A stretch of 9,823 bases of DNA from Streptococcaceae bacterium (GCA_902836505.1 CADFQU010000020.1:1-9823), one strand, 5' to 3'. Shown: positions 1 through 6,524, counted from the stretch's first letter. A program made the numbers and translations. Notes: generated by a model from the sequence alone, not told the origin.

Positions 1-2
1 AG

Positions 3-52
3 TACAGCCTGCGGCTAGCTTCCTAGTTTGCTCTTTGATTTTCATTGAGTAT
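3..52 (+). repeat. boxC subunit of a BOX repeat element (right end)
   Basis: The stretch containing CTGCGGCTAGCTTCC, then TTTGCTCTTTGATTTTC and ending ATTGAGTATAA, matches from memory the boxC module that closes BOX elements (boxA-boxB-boxC) dispersed through S. pneumoniae and S. mitis group genomes. Only the end of the element lies in the window; any boxA/boxB would be upstream. It ends directly at the Shine-Dalgarno sequence of the MerR gene, so the element forms the 5' leader of that gene. Confidence 0.8.
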
Positions 53-64
53 AAGGAGGAAATC

Positions 65-805
65 ATGTACCAAATAAAAGAAGCTGCGCAGCTTTCAGGT
101 GTCTCTGTCAAGACCCTGCACCACTACGACAAGATAGGACTCTTGGTCCCCTTAAAGTCGGAAAACGGCTATCGAACTTACAGTCAAGAGGATTTGGAAC
201 GTCTTCAGGTCATCCTTTACTACAAATATCTAGGATTTTCTTTAGAAACAATAGCAGAGCTGTTAAAGGAAGAAAGGAAAGATTTATTGCCCCATTTGAC
301 TAGGCAGTTGGAGTATCTAACTCGAGAAAGGCAACATCTGGATACCTTGATTTCCACCTTGCGAAAAACCATTCAAGAACAAAAAGGAGAAAGAAAAATG
401 ACCATTGAGGAAAAATTCACTGGATTTAGCTATCAAGACAATCAAAAATATCACCAAGAAGCGGTAGAGAAGTATGGACAAGAAGTCATGGATCAAGCTC
501 TGGAGCGACAAAAGGGTCGCGAAGATGAGTCTACGGTCGCCTTTAACCAAGTCTTTCAAACTTTGGCACAAAATCTTCAAGCTGGTTTACCTGCAACAGC
601 AACTGAAAACCAAGAGCAAGCAGCCAAGCTCTTGCAAGCCATTCGTACTTATGGATTTGACTGCTCTATTGAAGTCTTCGGATATATCGGTAAAGGATAC
701 GTCTATAACCCTGAGTTCAAGGAAAATATTGATAAATTTGGACCTGGAACAGCCCAGTACACATCAGATGTGATTGCCCACTATGTTGAAAAACAGAGCA
801 AATAA
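65..805 (+). CDS. MerR-family regulator with C-terminal TipAS drug-binding domain (TipAL/Mta type)
   Basis: A 246-residue regulator. Residues 1-70 are a MerR winged helix-turn-helix (YQIKEAAQLSGVSVKTLHHY at 2-21, then a GYRTYS wing). A dimerisation helix follows to about residue 105, and residues 112-246 form a TipAS-like domain with KFGPGTAQYTSDVIAHY near the end. Proteins of this type (TipAL, Mta, SkgA) bind promoters with long spacers and bind hydrophobic drugs, often thiopeptides, in the TipAS domain; the ligand here is unknown. I chose ATG 65 because AAGGAGGA lies at 53-60. An in-frame TTG at 35 would add ten residues encoded by the BOX repeat and lacks its own ribosome site. Met112 (398-400) is preceded by GGAGA at 386-390 and could start a stand-alone TipAS-like form. 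No efflux gene follows; the next gene is convergent. Confidence 0.9.
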   Translation: MYQIKEAAQLSGVSVKTLHHYDKIGLLVPLKSENGYRTYSQEDLERLQVILYYKYLGFSLETIAELLKEERKDLLPHLTRQLEYLTRERQHLDTLISTLRKTIQEQKGERKMTIEEKFTGFSYQDNQKYHQEAVEKYGQEVMDQALERQKGREDESTVAFNQVFQTLAQNLQAGLPATATENQEQAAKLLQAIRTYGFDCSIEVFGYIGKGYVYNPEFKENIDKFGPGTAQYTSDVIAHYVEKQSK

Positions 806-806
806 A

Positions 807-836
807 ATAATCGGCGGAAGACTCTCCGCCGATTAT
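807..836. terminator. Bidirectional rho-independent terminator, MerR gene / Nudix gene
   Basis: A perfect 12-bp stem (ATAATCGGCGGA pairing with TCCGCCGATTAT) with a 6-nt loop lies between two convergent genes. On the minus strand the stem ends in a T-rich run (ATTATTTTATTT), a good terminator for the Nudix operon, whose stop codon is 3 nt away. On the plus strand the T tract is weaker (CTGCTATTTT). Confidence 0.85.
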
Positions 837-839
837 CTG

Positions 840-1295
840 CTATTTTAAATCATAAAGCCAGTCGTCACCGTCTTTATAGTAGAAGAATTCACTGAGATCA
901 TCTTCCAAAAAAATACGAAGCATATCAGACATATCATTGGTTGCAAGTTTTAGATGAGATAGATTTTCAAACTCTTCCCACCAGACCTTTCCTTCGTCTG
1001 AAGACTGGAGCTCGCCAGTAAAGTGTTCGGTCTTGTAAAAAAGGACGACATAACGGTAATCCTCATCATCGTACCAGTCCTTGATGCCACAGAGTTGGGT
1101 TTTAGAAATAGTTAGACCCGTTTCTTCTCTCACTTCACGAATGACAGCATCGACAAAGGATTCGCCACGTTCAACATGTCCGCCAGGAAAAGTAATGCCA
1201 GGCCAGCCAGGACTAACTCGATCTTGAACCAGAACCTTGTCCCCATTTTTAATCATACACATGTTGACAAATTCGACTGATTCTCTTCTGTTCAT
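840..1295 (-). CDS. Nudix hydrolase (8-oxo-dGTP diphosphatase-like)
   Basis: A 151-residue single-domain Nudix enzyme. The Nudix box GX5EX7REUXEEXGU is complete at residues 39-61 (GHVERGE, then REVREETGL), so metal binding and pyrophosphohydrolase activity should be intact. The preceding WPGITFPGG is typical of the MutT/8-oxo-dGTPase-like subgroup. The likely role is removal of oxidised or non-canonical nucleotides, but Nudix substrates cannot be fixed from the motif. Cytoplasmic; no signal peptide. It begins 19 nt after the flavoprotein stop, so it is probably the second gene of that unit; its own ribosome site is weak (AAAGG, 9 nt from ATG). Transcription ends in the hairpin directly after its stop codon. 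Confidence 0.9.
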   Translation of the reverse strand: MNRRESVEFVNMCMIKNGDKVLVQDRVSPGWPGITFPGGHVERGESFVDAVIREVREETGLTISKTQLCGIKDWYDDEDYRYVVLFYKTEHFTGELQSSDEGKVWWEEFENLSHLKLATNDMSDMLRIFLEDDLSEFFYYKDGDDWLYDLK

Positions 1296-1314
1296 TTTTT
1301 ACAACCTTTGATAT

Positions 1315-2505
<1,191 letters not shown>

Positions 2506-2528
2506 TCATCTCATTTCATTTCCAGTTC

Positions 2529-2557
2529 ATTGTAACATAAAAAATGGACCCTGTCCC
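2529..2557 (-). promoter_or_regulatory. Predicted extended -10 promoter for the flavoprotein-Nudix unit
   Basis: On the minus strand, GGGACA (2552-2557) is followed after 17 bp by TACAAT (2529-2534), with TG one base upstream of the -10 (TGTTACAAT), an extended -10 element. Start would be near 2522, giving a leader of about 30 nt. The -35 lies in the loop of the upstream gene's terminator. Predicted from sequence only. Confidence 0.5.
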
Positions 2558-2572
2558 CAGGCTCCACTTTTT
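2539..2572 (-). terminator. Rho-independent terminator of the receiver-like gene
   Basis: On the minus strand AAAAAGTGGAGCCT pairs with AGGGTCCATTTTTT, leaving one G-G mismatch, one G-T pair and a loop of about 6 nt, ending in six Ts. It starts 5 nt after the stop codon at 2578. It overlaps the predicted promoter of the next gene. Confidence 0.8.
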
Positions 2573-2577
2573 ATGAG

Positions 2578-3108
2578 TTAATCGTCTTCGTTTGGATTTT
2601 GACGGAGGTGGATGGAATAACGCTTAGGTGGGTAAATTCCGATTTCAGGACCCCAGCGTGGGAAGAGCTGATTGGTTTTCTTCCCAGCAGCGTACTTGGC
2701 TTCTGCAGCCATTTCCCAGAGCTCTTCGTAGAGATCACCTAGCAAAAAGTCAAGCTCTTGATAATAGAGGTCTGGCTTTCCGTAGTCACTAAGGCTTAGT
2801 TCCATCAAACCATAGACTTGCAGTTTGTGGTCCATGAGTCTGCGTCCGTCCACCTTGTTAGAGTGAACGATAATGCGTCCGAAAGGATCATTTCTCCGGA
2901 TGCGTTCGAGCTCTTTGTAGGCGTTGATTCCAGAATTTCCTTGACAGGAGAAGAAGTAGATGTTTTTCAAGTCATAGTCAATATAGGAGATATTTCCATT
3001 ATAGACCAGCTTGACTGGTAGATTACGAACCCGTTTTTTCTCCAGATAGTTGTTAATATGTTCGACCAACATCTTAGAGGGATAATTGTATTCAATGACA
3101 TAGATCAT
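2578..3108 (-). CDS. Receiver-like protein of unknown function, lacking the phospho-acceptor Asp and an output domain
   Basis: A 176-residue protein I do not recognise by name. Residues 1-105 look like an AgrA/ComE-type receiver domain: MIYVIEYN as strand 1, NIYFFSCQ (49-56) where active receivers have YFLD, GINAYKELERIRRNDPFGRIIV (60-81) as helix 3/strand 4, and HKLQVYGLMELS near 93-105, comparable to ComE's YQVSALDFVDK. The Asp position is Ser54, the N-terminal acidic pair is reduced to Glu6, and the strand-5 Lys appears replaced by Ser. Phosphorylation is therefore unlikely. No LytTR domain follows, only a helix (about 113-140) and a short Pro/Arg-rich acidic tail. No kinase gene is adjacent. 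It is divergent from mntH, and its start has a moderate ribosome site (AAAGGAAAG). The fold assignment is inference from pattern; the reading frame itself is well supported. Confidence 0.8.
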   Translation of the reverse strand: MIYVIEYNYPSKMLVEHINNYLEKKRVRNLPVKLVYNGNISYIDYDLKNIYFFSCQGNSGINAYKELERIRRNDPFGRIIVHSNKVDGRRLMDHKLQVYGLMELSLSDYGKPDLYYQELDFLLGDLYEELWEMAAEAKYAAGKKTNQLFPRWGPEIGIYPPKRYSIHLRQNPNEDD

Positions 3109-3135
3109 AGTTTCTTTCCTTTGCTGTTCAATAAA

Positions 3136-3157
3136 TAACTGAGCTGTATTTCAGTTA
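3136..3157. repeat. Inverted repeat in the leader of the receiver-like gene
   Basis: TAACTGA at 3136-3142 is repeated inverted as TCAGTTA at 3151-3157, with 8 nt between. It lies between the predicted -10 (3163-3168) and the start codon (3108), so it could be an operator or a small leader hairpin. Confidence 0.4.
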
Positions 3158-3162
3158 CGATT

Positions 3163-3168
3163 AGTATA
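3163..3168 (-). promoter_or_regulatory. Candidate -10 of the receiver-like gene
   Basis: TATACT on the minus strand, about 55 nt upstream of the start codon, is the best -10 in the region. No convincing -35 sits 16-18 bp upstream (CCCTAT), which would fit a weak or activator-dependent promoter. Confidence 0.4.
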
Positions 3169-3199
3169 CAAGCTTTTGAAGTCGGATAGGGGGAAAAAT

Positions 3200-3236
3200 C
3201 TATTTGGTTCATTTTTGAAGCTATTCGGTTCAATTT
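3200..3236. repeat. Direct repeat with 21-bp period, putative operator
   Basis: CTATTTGGTTCATTTT (3200-3215) recurs as CTATTCGGTTCAATTT (3221-3236), 14 of 16 bases identical and offset by exactly 21 bp, two helical turns. The pair lies in the divergent region between the receiver-like gene and mntH, outside both predicted core promoters. It could hold tandem sites for a dimeric regulator. Confidence 0.55.
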
Positions 3237-3327
3237 GGAGGAGCAAAGGAGAAAAAATCGCTAAAGGAATACGAAGAAAATGGTGAAGGGTGAGCTAGGA
3301 GGGGATTTATTGAAAATGCAGAGAAAA

Positions 3328-3357
3328 TTTACCGAAATATTTCATTTGTGCTATAAT
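3328..3357 (+). promoter_or_regulatory. Predicted mntH promoter with extended -10
   Basis: TTTACC (3328-3333), an 18-bp spacer, then TATAAT (3352-3357) preceded by TGC, a strong extended -10. The start point would be near 3364, giving a leader of under 30 nt. The spacer holds an AT-rich imperfect dyad (AAATTTACCGAAATATTT), a position where a manganese repressor could act, but it does not clearly match the PsaR/ScaR consensus I recall. Confidence 0.65.
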
Positions 3358-3391
3358 CAAGGGGAAGTAACGTCGTGGAAAGAAGGGTATC

Positions 3392-4738
3392 ATGAGTTTA
3401 GAACAGTTAGAGCGGAAATCACTCCAAGAAATCAATCAATCCGTCAGGGTTCCCAAGGGAACTTCTTTTTGGAAGACCTTATTATTGTTTTCAGGTCCGG
3501 GGAGTCTAGTAGCAGTGGGCTATATGGATCCTGGGAACTGGATTACCAGCGTTGTTGGAGGAGCTCACTATCGTTACTTGCTATTGTCGGTGGTTCTCTT
3601 ATCTTCCTTGATTGCTATGCAATTGCAACAGATGGCTGGGAAACTAGGGATTGTCCATCGGAAAGATTTGGCCCAGACAACAGCGGCGCATTTGCCCAAG
3701 TGGCTCCGCTATATTCTCTGGATGGTGATTGAATTAGCTTTGATGGCGACAGATTTAGCAGAAGTCATTGGTTCAGGGATTGCTCTTCATTTGCTGTTCG
3801 GATGGCCCTTGCTCTTTTCTATTTTGGTCACCATCCTGGATGTCTTCCTCCTCCTTGGACTCATGCACTTAGGTTTTCGCAAGATTGAGGCCATTGTCTC
3901 CACCTTGATTTTGACCATTTTGGGGATTTTTATCTATCTTGTGGTCCTATCAAAACCAGATATAGGTGGAATTTTTGCGGGGTTTATTCCCCAAAAGGAA
4001 ATCGTAGGCATTGGTCTTCCTAAAGGATCACAAGCCTTGACGCTAGCTCTGGGGATTATTGGTGCAACCGTCATGCCTCATAATCTCTATTTACATTCTT
4101 CCATTTCACAAACAAGAAAGGTCGATTATGAGGATCCTGCAGATGTTCGTCGGGCTGTGCGCTTCATGACCTGGGACTCCAATATTGAATTGACCCTGGC
4201 TTTTGTTGTCAACTCTCTTTTGTTGATTCTCGGAGCAGCCCTCTTTTTTGGACACGCTGAAGAAATTGGAGCCTTCTCTAGTATGTACGATGCCTTGCAA
4301 AACAATGCCATTGCAGGAGCTATTGCGAGTCCTTTTCTGTCCACTCTGTTTGCCGTTGCTTTGTTAGCAAGTGGTCAGAATTCAACCATTACAGGCACTC
4401 TGACGGGACAAATTGTCATGGAAGGTTTTCTTAAATTCCGGCTTCCTCAATGGCTTGTCCGCCTCTTTACTAGGATGTTGGCCCTCACTCCTGTCCTGAT
4501 TGTCGCCTTTCTATTTGGGGATCAGGAAAGTGTTCTAGATGATTTGTTGGTCTATTCTCAAGTCTTCTTGTCTCTGGCTTTACCATTTTCAATTTTCCCC
4601 TTGGTTTACTTTACCTCCAATAAAAAAATCATGGGAGAATTTGTCAATGCAAAATGGAATACCTACTTAGCTTACGGAGTAGCTACTCTTCTGACTCTTT
4701 TAAACGTCCAACTCATTGTCACAACGCTGTTTAAATAA
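3392..4738 (+). CDS. mntH: Nramp-family divalent metal transporter MntH
   Basis: A 448-residue polytopic membrane protein that imports Mn2+ (also Fe2+) with protons. The two metal-site motifs of the Nramp family are intact: DPGNW at 46-50 in membrane segment 1 and MPHNLYLH at 228-235 in segment 6. About eleven hydrophobic segments follow in the usual spacing, with the conserved GQNSTITGTLTGQIVMEGFL segment near residue 330. The soluble N-terminus (1-26) is short. ATG 3392 is preceded by AGAAGGG at 3381-3387. Streptococci rely on manganese for superoxide dismutase and peroxide tolerance, so MntH usually works beside the Psa/Sca ABC importer. Monocistronic or reading into ybaB: I see no clear terminator after its stop. 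Confidence 0.95.
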   Translation: MSLEQLERKSLQEINQSVRVPKGTSFWKTLLLFSGPGSLVAVGYMDPGNWITSVVGGAHYRYLLLSVVLLSSLIAMQLQQMAGKLGIVHRKDLAQTTAAHLPKWLRYILWMVIELALMATDLAEVIGSGIALHLLFGWPLLFSILVTILDVFLLLGLMHLGFRKIEAIVSTLILTILGIFIYLVVLSKPDIGGIFAGFIPQKEIVGIGLPKGSQALTLALGIIGATVMPHNLYLHSSISQTRKVDYEDPADVRRAVRFMTWDSNIELTLAFVVNSLLLILGAALFFGHAEEIGAFSSMYDALQNNAIAGAIASPFLSTLFAVALLASGQNSTITGTLTGQIVMEGFLKFRLPQWLVRLFTRMLALTPVLIVAFLFGDQESVLDDLLVYSQVFLSLALPFSIFPLVYFTSNKKIMGEFVNAKWNTYLAYGVATLLTLLNVQLIVTTLFK

Positions 4739-4748
4739 AAAATCAGCT

Positions 4749-4776
4749 TTGTCGGACGGAGAAAACATGCTATAAT
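4749..4776 (+). promoter_or_regulatory. Predicted ybaB promoter with extended -10
   Basis: TTGTCG (4749-4754), 16-bp spacer, TATAAT (4771-4776) with TGC directly upstream, an extended -10. It lies 10 nt after the mntH stop codon and gives a leader of about 95 nt before ybaB. Confidence 0.65.
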
Positions 4777-4785
4777 AGAAGAAAA

Positions 4786-4841
4786 CTGCTCATCTTACTA
4801 GAAAATGGGCAGAAATGGGCAGTAACCATTAAACAAAATGG
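4786..4841 (+). promoter_or_regulatory. Structured ybaB leader with tandem 10-bp repeat
   Basis: AAATGGGCAG occurs twice in tandem (4803-4812 and 4813-4822). CTGCTCAT (4786-4793) can pair with either copy of ATGGGCAG, with one G-T pair, giving two mutually exclusive hairpins. A second small hairpin, CCATT/AATGG, lies at 4826-4841. It matches no riboswitch class I know. Confidence 0.4.
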
Positions 4842-4878
4842 CTTAAACCCTTGCTAGGAAAGGAATCTAGAAAATCTT

Positions 4879-5178
4879 ATGATGAATATGCAAAATATGA
4901 TGAAGCAAGCACAAAAGCTTCAGAAACAAATGGAACAAAGTCAGGCAGAATTGGCTGCTTCTCAATTTGTTGGCAAATCCGCTCAGGATTTGGTGGTTGC
5001 AACTCTGACAGGTGATAAAAAGGTGGTATCCATCGAATTTAACCCAGCAGTAGTGGACCCAGAAGATACAGAAACTCTTGCTGATATGACCGTTCAAGCT
5101 ATCAATGCAGCCATCGAAGAAATTGATGCGGCAACCAAGAAAAAATTGGGAGCTTTTGCTGGTAAATTACCATTCTAA
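4879..5178 (+). CDS. ybaB: YbaB/EbfC-family nucleoid-associated protein
   Basis: A 99-residue DNA-binding protein of the YbaB/EbfC family, a dimer with a tweezer shape that binds DNA with little specificity and helps organise the nucleoid. The N-terminal Met/Gln-rich helix ([17 protein letters not shown]), a central [12 protein letters not shown] strand region (about 47-58), and the [10 protein letters not shown] tail are typical of streptococcal members, and the length is full. I keep ATG 4879 because the MMNMQNMM start is conserved from memory, although the best ribosome site (AGGAAAGGAA, 4856-4865) is about 14 nt away; ATG 4882 and 4888 are alternatives. The usual bacterial partners dnaX and recR are not next to it here. 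Downstream lies an IS remnant, not a terminator of ordinary form. Confidence 0.93.
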   Translation: MMNMQNMMKQAQKLQKQMEQSQAELAASQFVGKSAQDLVVATLTGDKKVVSIEFNPAVVDPEDTETLADMTVQAINAAIEEIDAATKKKLGAFAGKLPF

Positions 5179-5236
5179 GCATACAGAGAAACCTCTATCG
5201 GCACTGCACCCCAATGATGAGACAAGAAAAATCCTC

Positions 5237-5444
5237 TTATGCGACCAGTTTTCTGTAATCTACAGGAGACTGGTCATTTAATTTTGGACAATATCTGTTA
5301 AACTATTTTTAGTTGAGTTTCCCACTTATGGAGATAGAAGGTTTCAGATTTGAGAACAGAACCATTCGATATAAGCATTATCTGCTGGCGTTCCTTTTTG
5401 GGATAGGCTAGCTTAGTTTCTACTGAATATGCTTTTTTGACCAT
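5237..5444 (-). pseudogene. IS3-family transposase remnant (OrfA start joined to OrfB end)
   Basis: Read on the minus strand from 5444, the start MVKKAYSVETKLA resembles IS3-family OrfA. At about 5405 it joins out of frame to OrfB-type sequence, QKGTPADNAYIEW, which carries the third acidic residue of the DDE site (the DNA-IE motif). The frame changes again before KSETFYLHK and once more before NRYCPKLNDQSPVDYRKLVA, which ends at a stop at 5237-5239. The first two catalytic Asp residues lie in the deleted part. It cannot encode a working transposase. Confidence 0.8.
5243..5275 (+). terminator. Hairpin at the IS3 remnant end, possible ybaB terminator
   Basis: GACCAGT (5243-5249) pairs with ACTGGTC (5269-5275), and inside it CTGTA pairs with TACAG around a 3-nt loop, separated by a 3x3 internal loop. 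ATTTAATTTT follows on the plus strand. It sits 65 nt after the ybaB stop, the only strong hairpin there. It also encodes the end of the transposase remnant, so its terminator role is inference. Confidence 0.4.
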
Positions 5445-5552
5445 AACAAAAACACTTATGTTTCTAGTTTATCAGATTTTAACAGGAGTGTTTTCTTGTG
5501 TCTCATTTTATGGGTGCAGCCCCTTATTAGTTACCCTTGTTTTGTTGATGGG

Positions 5553-5581
5553 TTGACTAATATAAAAACGCTTGTTATAAT
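5553..5581 (+). promoter_or_regulatory. bioY promoter
   Basis: TTGACT (5553-5558), 17-bp spacer, TATAAT (5576-5581): a near-consensus housekeeping promoter just downstream of the IS remnant. The predicted start, about 5588, falls inside the BirA-type operator. Confidence 0.85.
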
Positions 5582-5583
5582 AA

Positions 5584-5611
5584 GTTAACCATTATTTTAG
5601 GAAAGGTTAAC
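5584..5611. promoter_or_regulatory. BirA-type biotin operator overlapping the bioY start site and ribosome site
   Basis: GTTAACC (5584-5590) and GGTTAAC (5605-5611) form a perfect inverted repeat with a 14-nt spacer, the form of the BirA box known in Firmicutes (TTAACC-N14/15-GGTTAA). It begins 3 bp after the -10 and its right arm overlaps the bioY Shine-Dalgarno (AGGAAAGG, 5599-5606). Repression by biotinyl-AMP-bound BirA is expected. Confidence 0.8.
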
Positions 5612-5616
5612 TAAAA

Positions 5617-6156
5617 ATGAAACAAAATCGTACTTTGGCCCTTATTCTTCCAGCTTTTGGTGCTGCTATCATTGCTGCACTGGCTCAAATCATCATTCCG
5701 ATTGGAGCAGTTCCCATTACGCTCCAGACTTTTGCTGTCGGACTAGTTGCTGCTATCCTTAAACCAAGAGAGGCTACTCTTGCTGCTACCCTCTACCTTA
5801 TCCTAGGAGCTATTGGTTTACCAGTTTTCGCAGGAGGTGGCGGTGGGATTCAAGCCTTCTTTGGCCCTTCAGCTGGCTATCTGCTTGCCTATCCATTTTT
5901 TGCCCTTGTTACATCTACACTGACTCATGCTAAGACTCCTATTTGGAAGATCTTTTTGGCTTTTGTTTTGGGAGATGCGCTTGTCTTTGTCGGTGGTATC
6001 CTTAGCCTGCACTTTCTTGGAAAGATGGGTTGGTCTGCAGCTGTGGCGGTCGGTTTGACACCCTTTATCATTCCCGACCTCATTAAAGGTCTGATTGTTA
6101 CTTTGGTGACTAAGCCAGTATTAAAAGCTCTAAAAAATCATAGCTACTTTAACTAA
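5617..6156 (+). CDS. bioY: Biotin transporter S component BioY
   Basis: A 179-residue integral membrane protein, the substrate-binding subunit of an ECF-type biotin importer. Six hydrophobic segments are visible. BioY signatures present are VPITLQTF (32-39), GLPVFAGGGGG (67-77) and FFGPSAGYLLAYP (81-93). No EcfA/EcfA'/EcfT genes are nearby, so it should share the general energy-coupling module, as in other streptococci (group II ECF). The BirA-type operator directly upstream supports the biotin assignment independently of homology. The gene stands alone, ends in a strong hairpin, and follows the IS remnant. Confidence 0.95.
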   Translation: MKQNRTLALILPAFGAAIIAALAQIIIPIGAVPITLQTFAVGLVAAILKPREATLAATLYLILGAIGLPVFAGGGGGIQAFFGPSAGYLLAYPFFALVTSTLTHAKTPIWKIFLAFVLGDALVFVGGILSLHFLGKMGWSAAVAVGLTPFIIPDLIKGLIVTLVTKPVLKALKNHSYFN

Positions 6157-6160
6157 AGAA

Positions 6161-6208
6161 AAAAAGATTGAAGACTTTGTTCCTGTGAACAGAATCTTCA
6201 ATCTTTTT
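6161..6208. terminator. Bidirectional terminator between bioY and the CHY zinc-finger gene
   Basis: AAAAAGATTGAAGA (6161-6174) pairs perfectly with TCTTCAATCTTTTT (6195-6208); the inner TGTTC/GAACA extends the stem. Flanking A and T runs let it end transcription in both directions. The stop codon of the minus-strand gene (6207-6209) lies in the base of the stem. Confidence 0.9.
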
Positions 6209-6524
6209 ATTTTTCAAAATAAATATCATAATGCTTTGAACAGGCAGGATTAAAGGCACTGTGACAATTAGGACAAGCTACTGCCTCTTGATACTCCTCA
6301 ATCGTCATTTCATACCTACAAACACCACAAATAACAACTTTATCCTGCTTGAGCTGACAAGGATAGGTTAGAAAGTGGTGATCCTCCAAACTATCATGAC
6401 ACCGATAACAGGCATAATACTTCAGACACTCGAAGCATTTTAGGGCAACAATATCAAGCTCTGTGTGGTAATGCTGGCACCTGCTCTCATTATCTACCAA
6501 GAGACCATATACTTTCTTTTTCAT
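6207..6524 (-). CDS. Small CHY-type zinc-finger protein
   Basis: A 105-residue cytoplasmic protein dense in metal ligands: C16-x-H18-Y-H20, C30-xx-C33, C39-xx-C42-H43, H49-H50, C56, C66-xx-C69, C84-xx-C87, C95 and H98. The C-x-H-Y start and spacing match the CHY zinc-finger family, whose bacterial members are short and of unknown function; eukaryotic relatives include RING ubiquitin ligases such as Pirh2. Binding of about three zinc ions is inferred. Its ATG overlaps the stop of the upstream exonuclease remnant by one base (TAATG), so translation is probably coupled. Transcription ends in the hairpin at its stop codon. Confidence 0.85.
   Translation of the reverse strand: MKKKVYGLLVDNESRCQHYHTELDIVALKCFECLKYYACYRCHDSLEDHHFLTYPCQLKQDKVVICGVCRYEMTIEEYQEAVACPNCHSAFNPACSKHYDIYFEK

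Larger units (their letters stand above)
5200..5523. mobile_element. Internally deleted IS3-family element with both terminal inverted repeats
   Basis: The left end CTGCACCCCAATGATGAGAC (5204-5223) followed by AAGAAAA matches the reverse complement of the right end, CTGCACCCATAAAATGAGAC (5500-5519) followed by ACAAGAAAAC, across roughly 35 bp with a few gaps. Between them, on the minus strand, are the first codons of an IS3 OrfA and the last part of OrfB. About 320 bp remain of an element normally near 1.3-1.5 kb. No clean 3-4 bp target duplication is visible at the flanks. It fills most of the 438-base gap between ybaB and bioY. Confidence 0.8.

Noticed and set aside
27..55. Promoter-like pair TTTGCT / TATAAG inside boxC
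   Set aside because: The start would fall at about 61, removing the AAGGAGGA ribosome site, and the -35 is poor.
3280..3732. 150-codon open frame starting upstream of mntH, with SD-like purine runs (GGAGGGG near 3300)
   Set aside because: It overlaps mntH in another frame for most of its length, the mntH promoter TATAAT lies inside it, and its protein has no recognisable pattern.
4805..4825. Six-codon frame across the tandem repeat in the ybaB leader
   Set aside because: It has no ribosome site and arises simply from the repeated ATGGGCAG sequence.
5200..5523. RUP or BOX repeat as an explanation of the ybaB-bioY gap
   Set aside because: The inverted ends and the OrfA/OrfB-like translated pieces fit an IS3-family remnant better.
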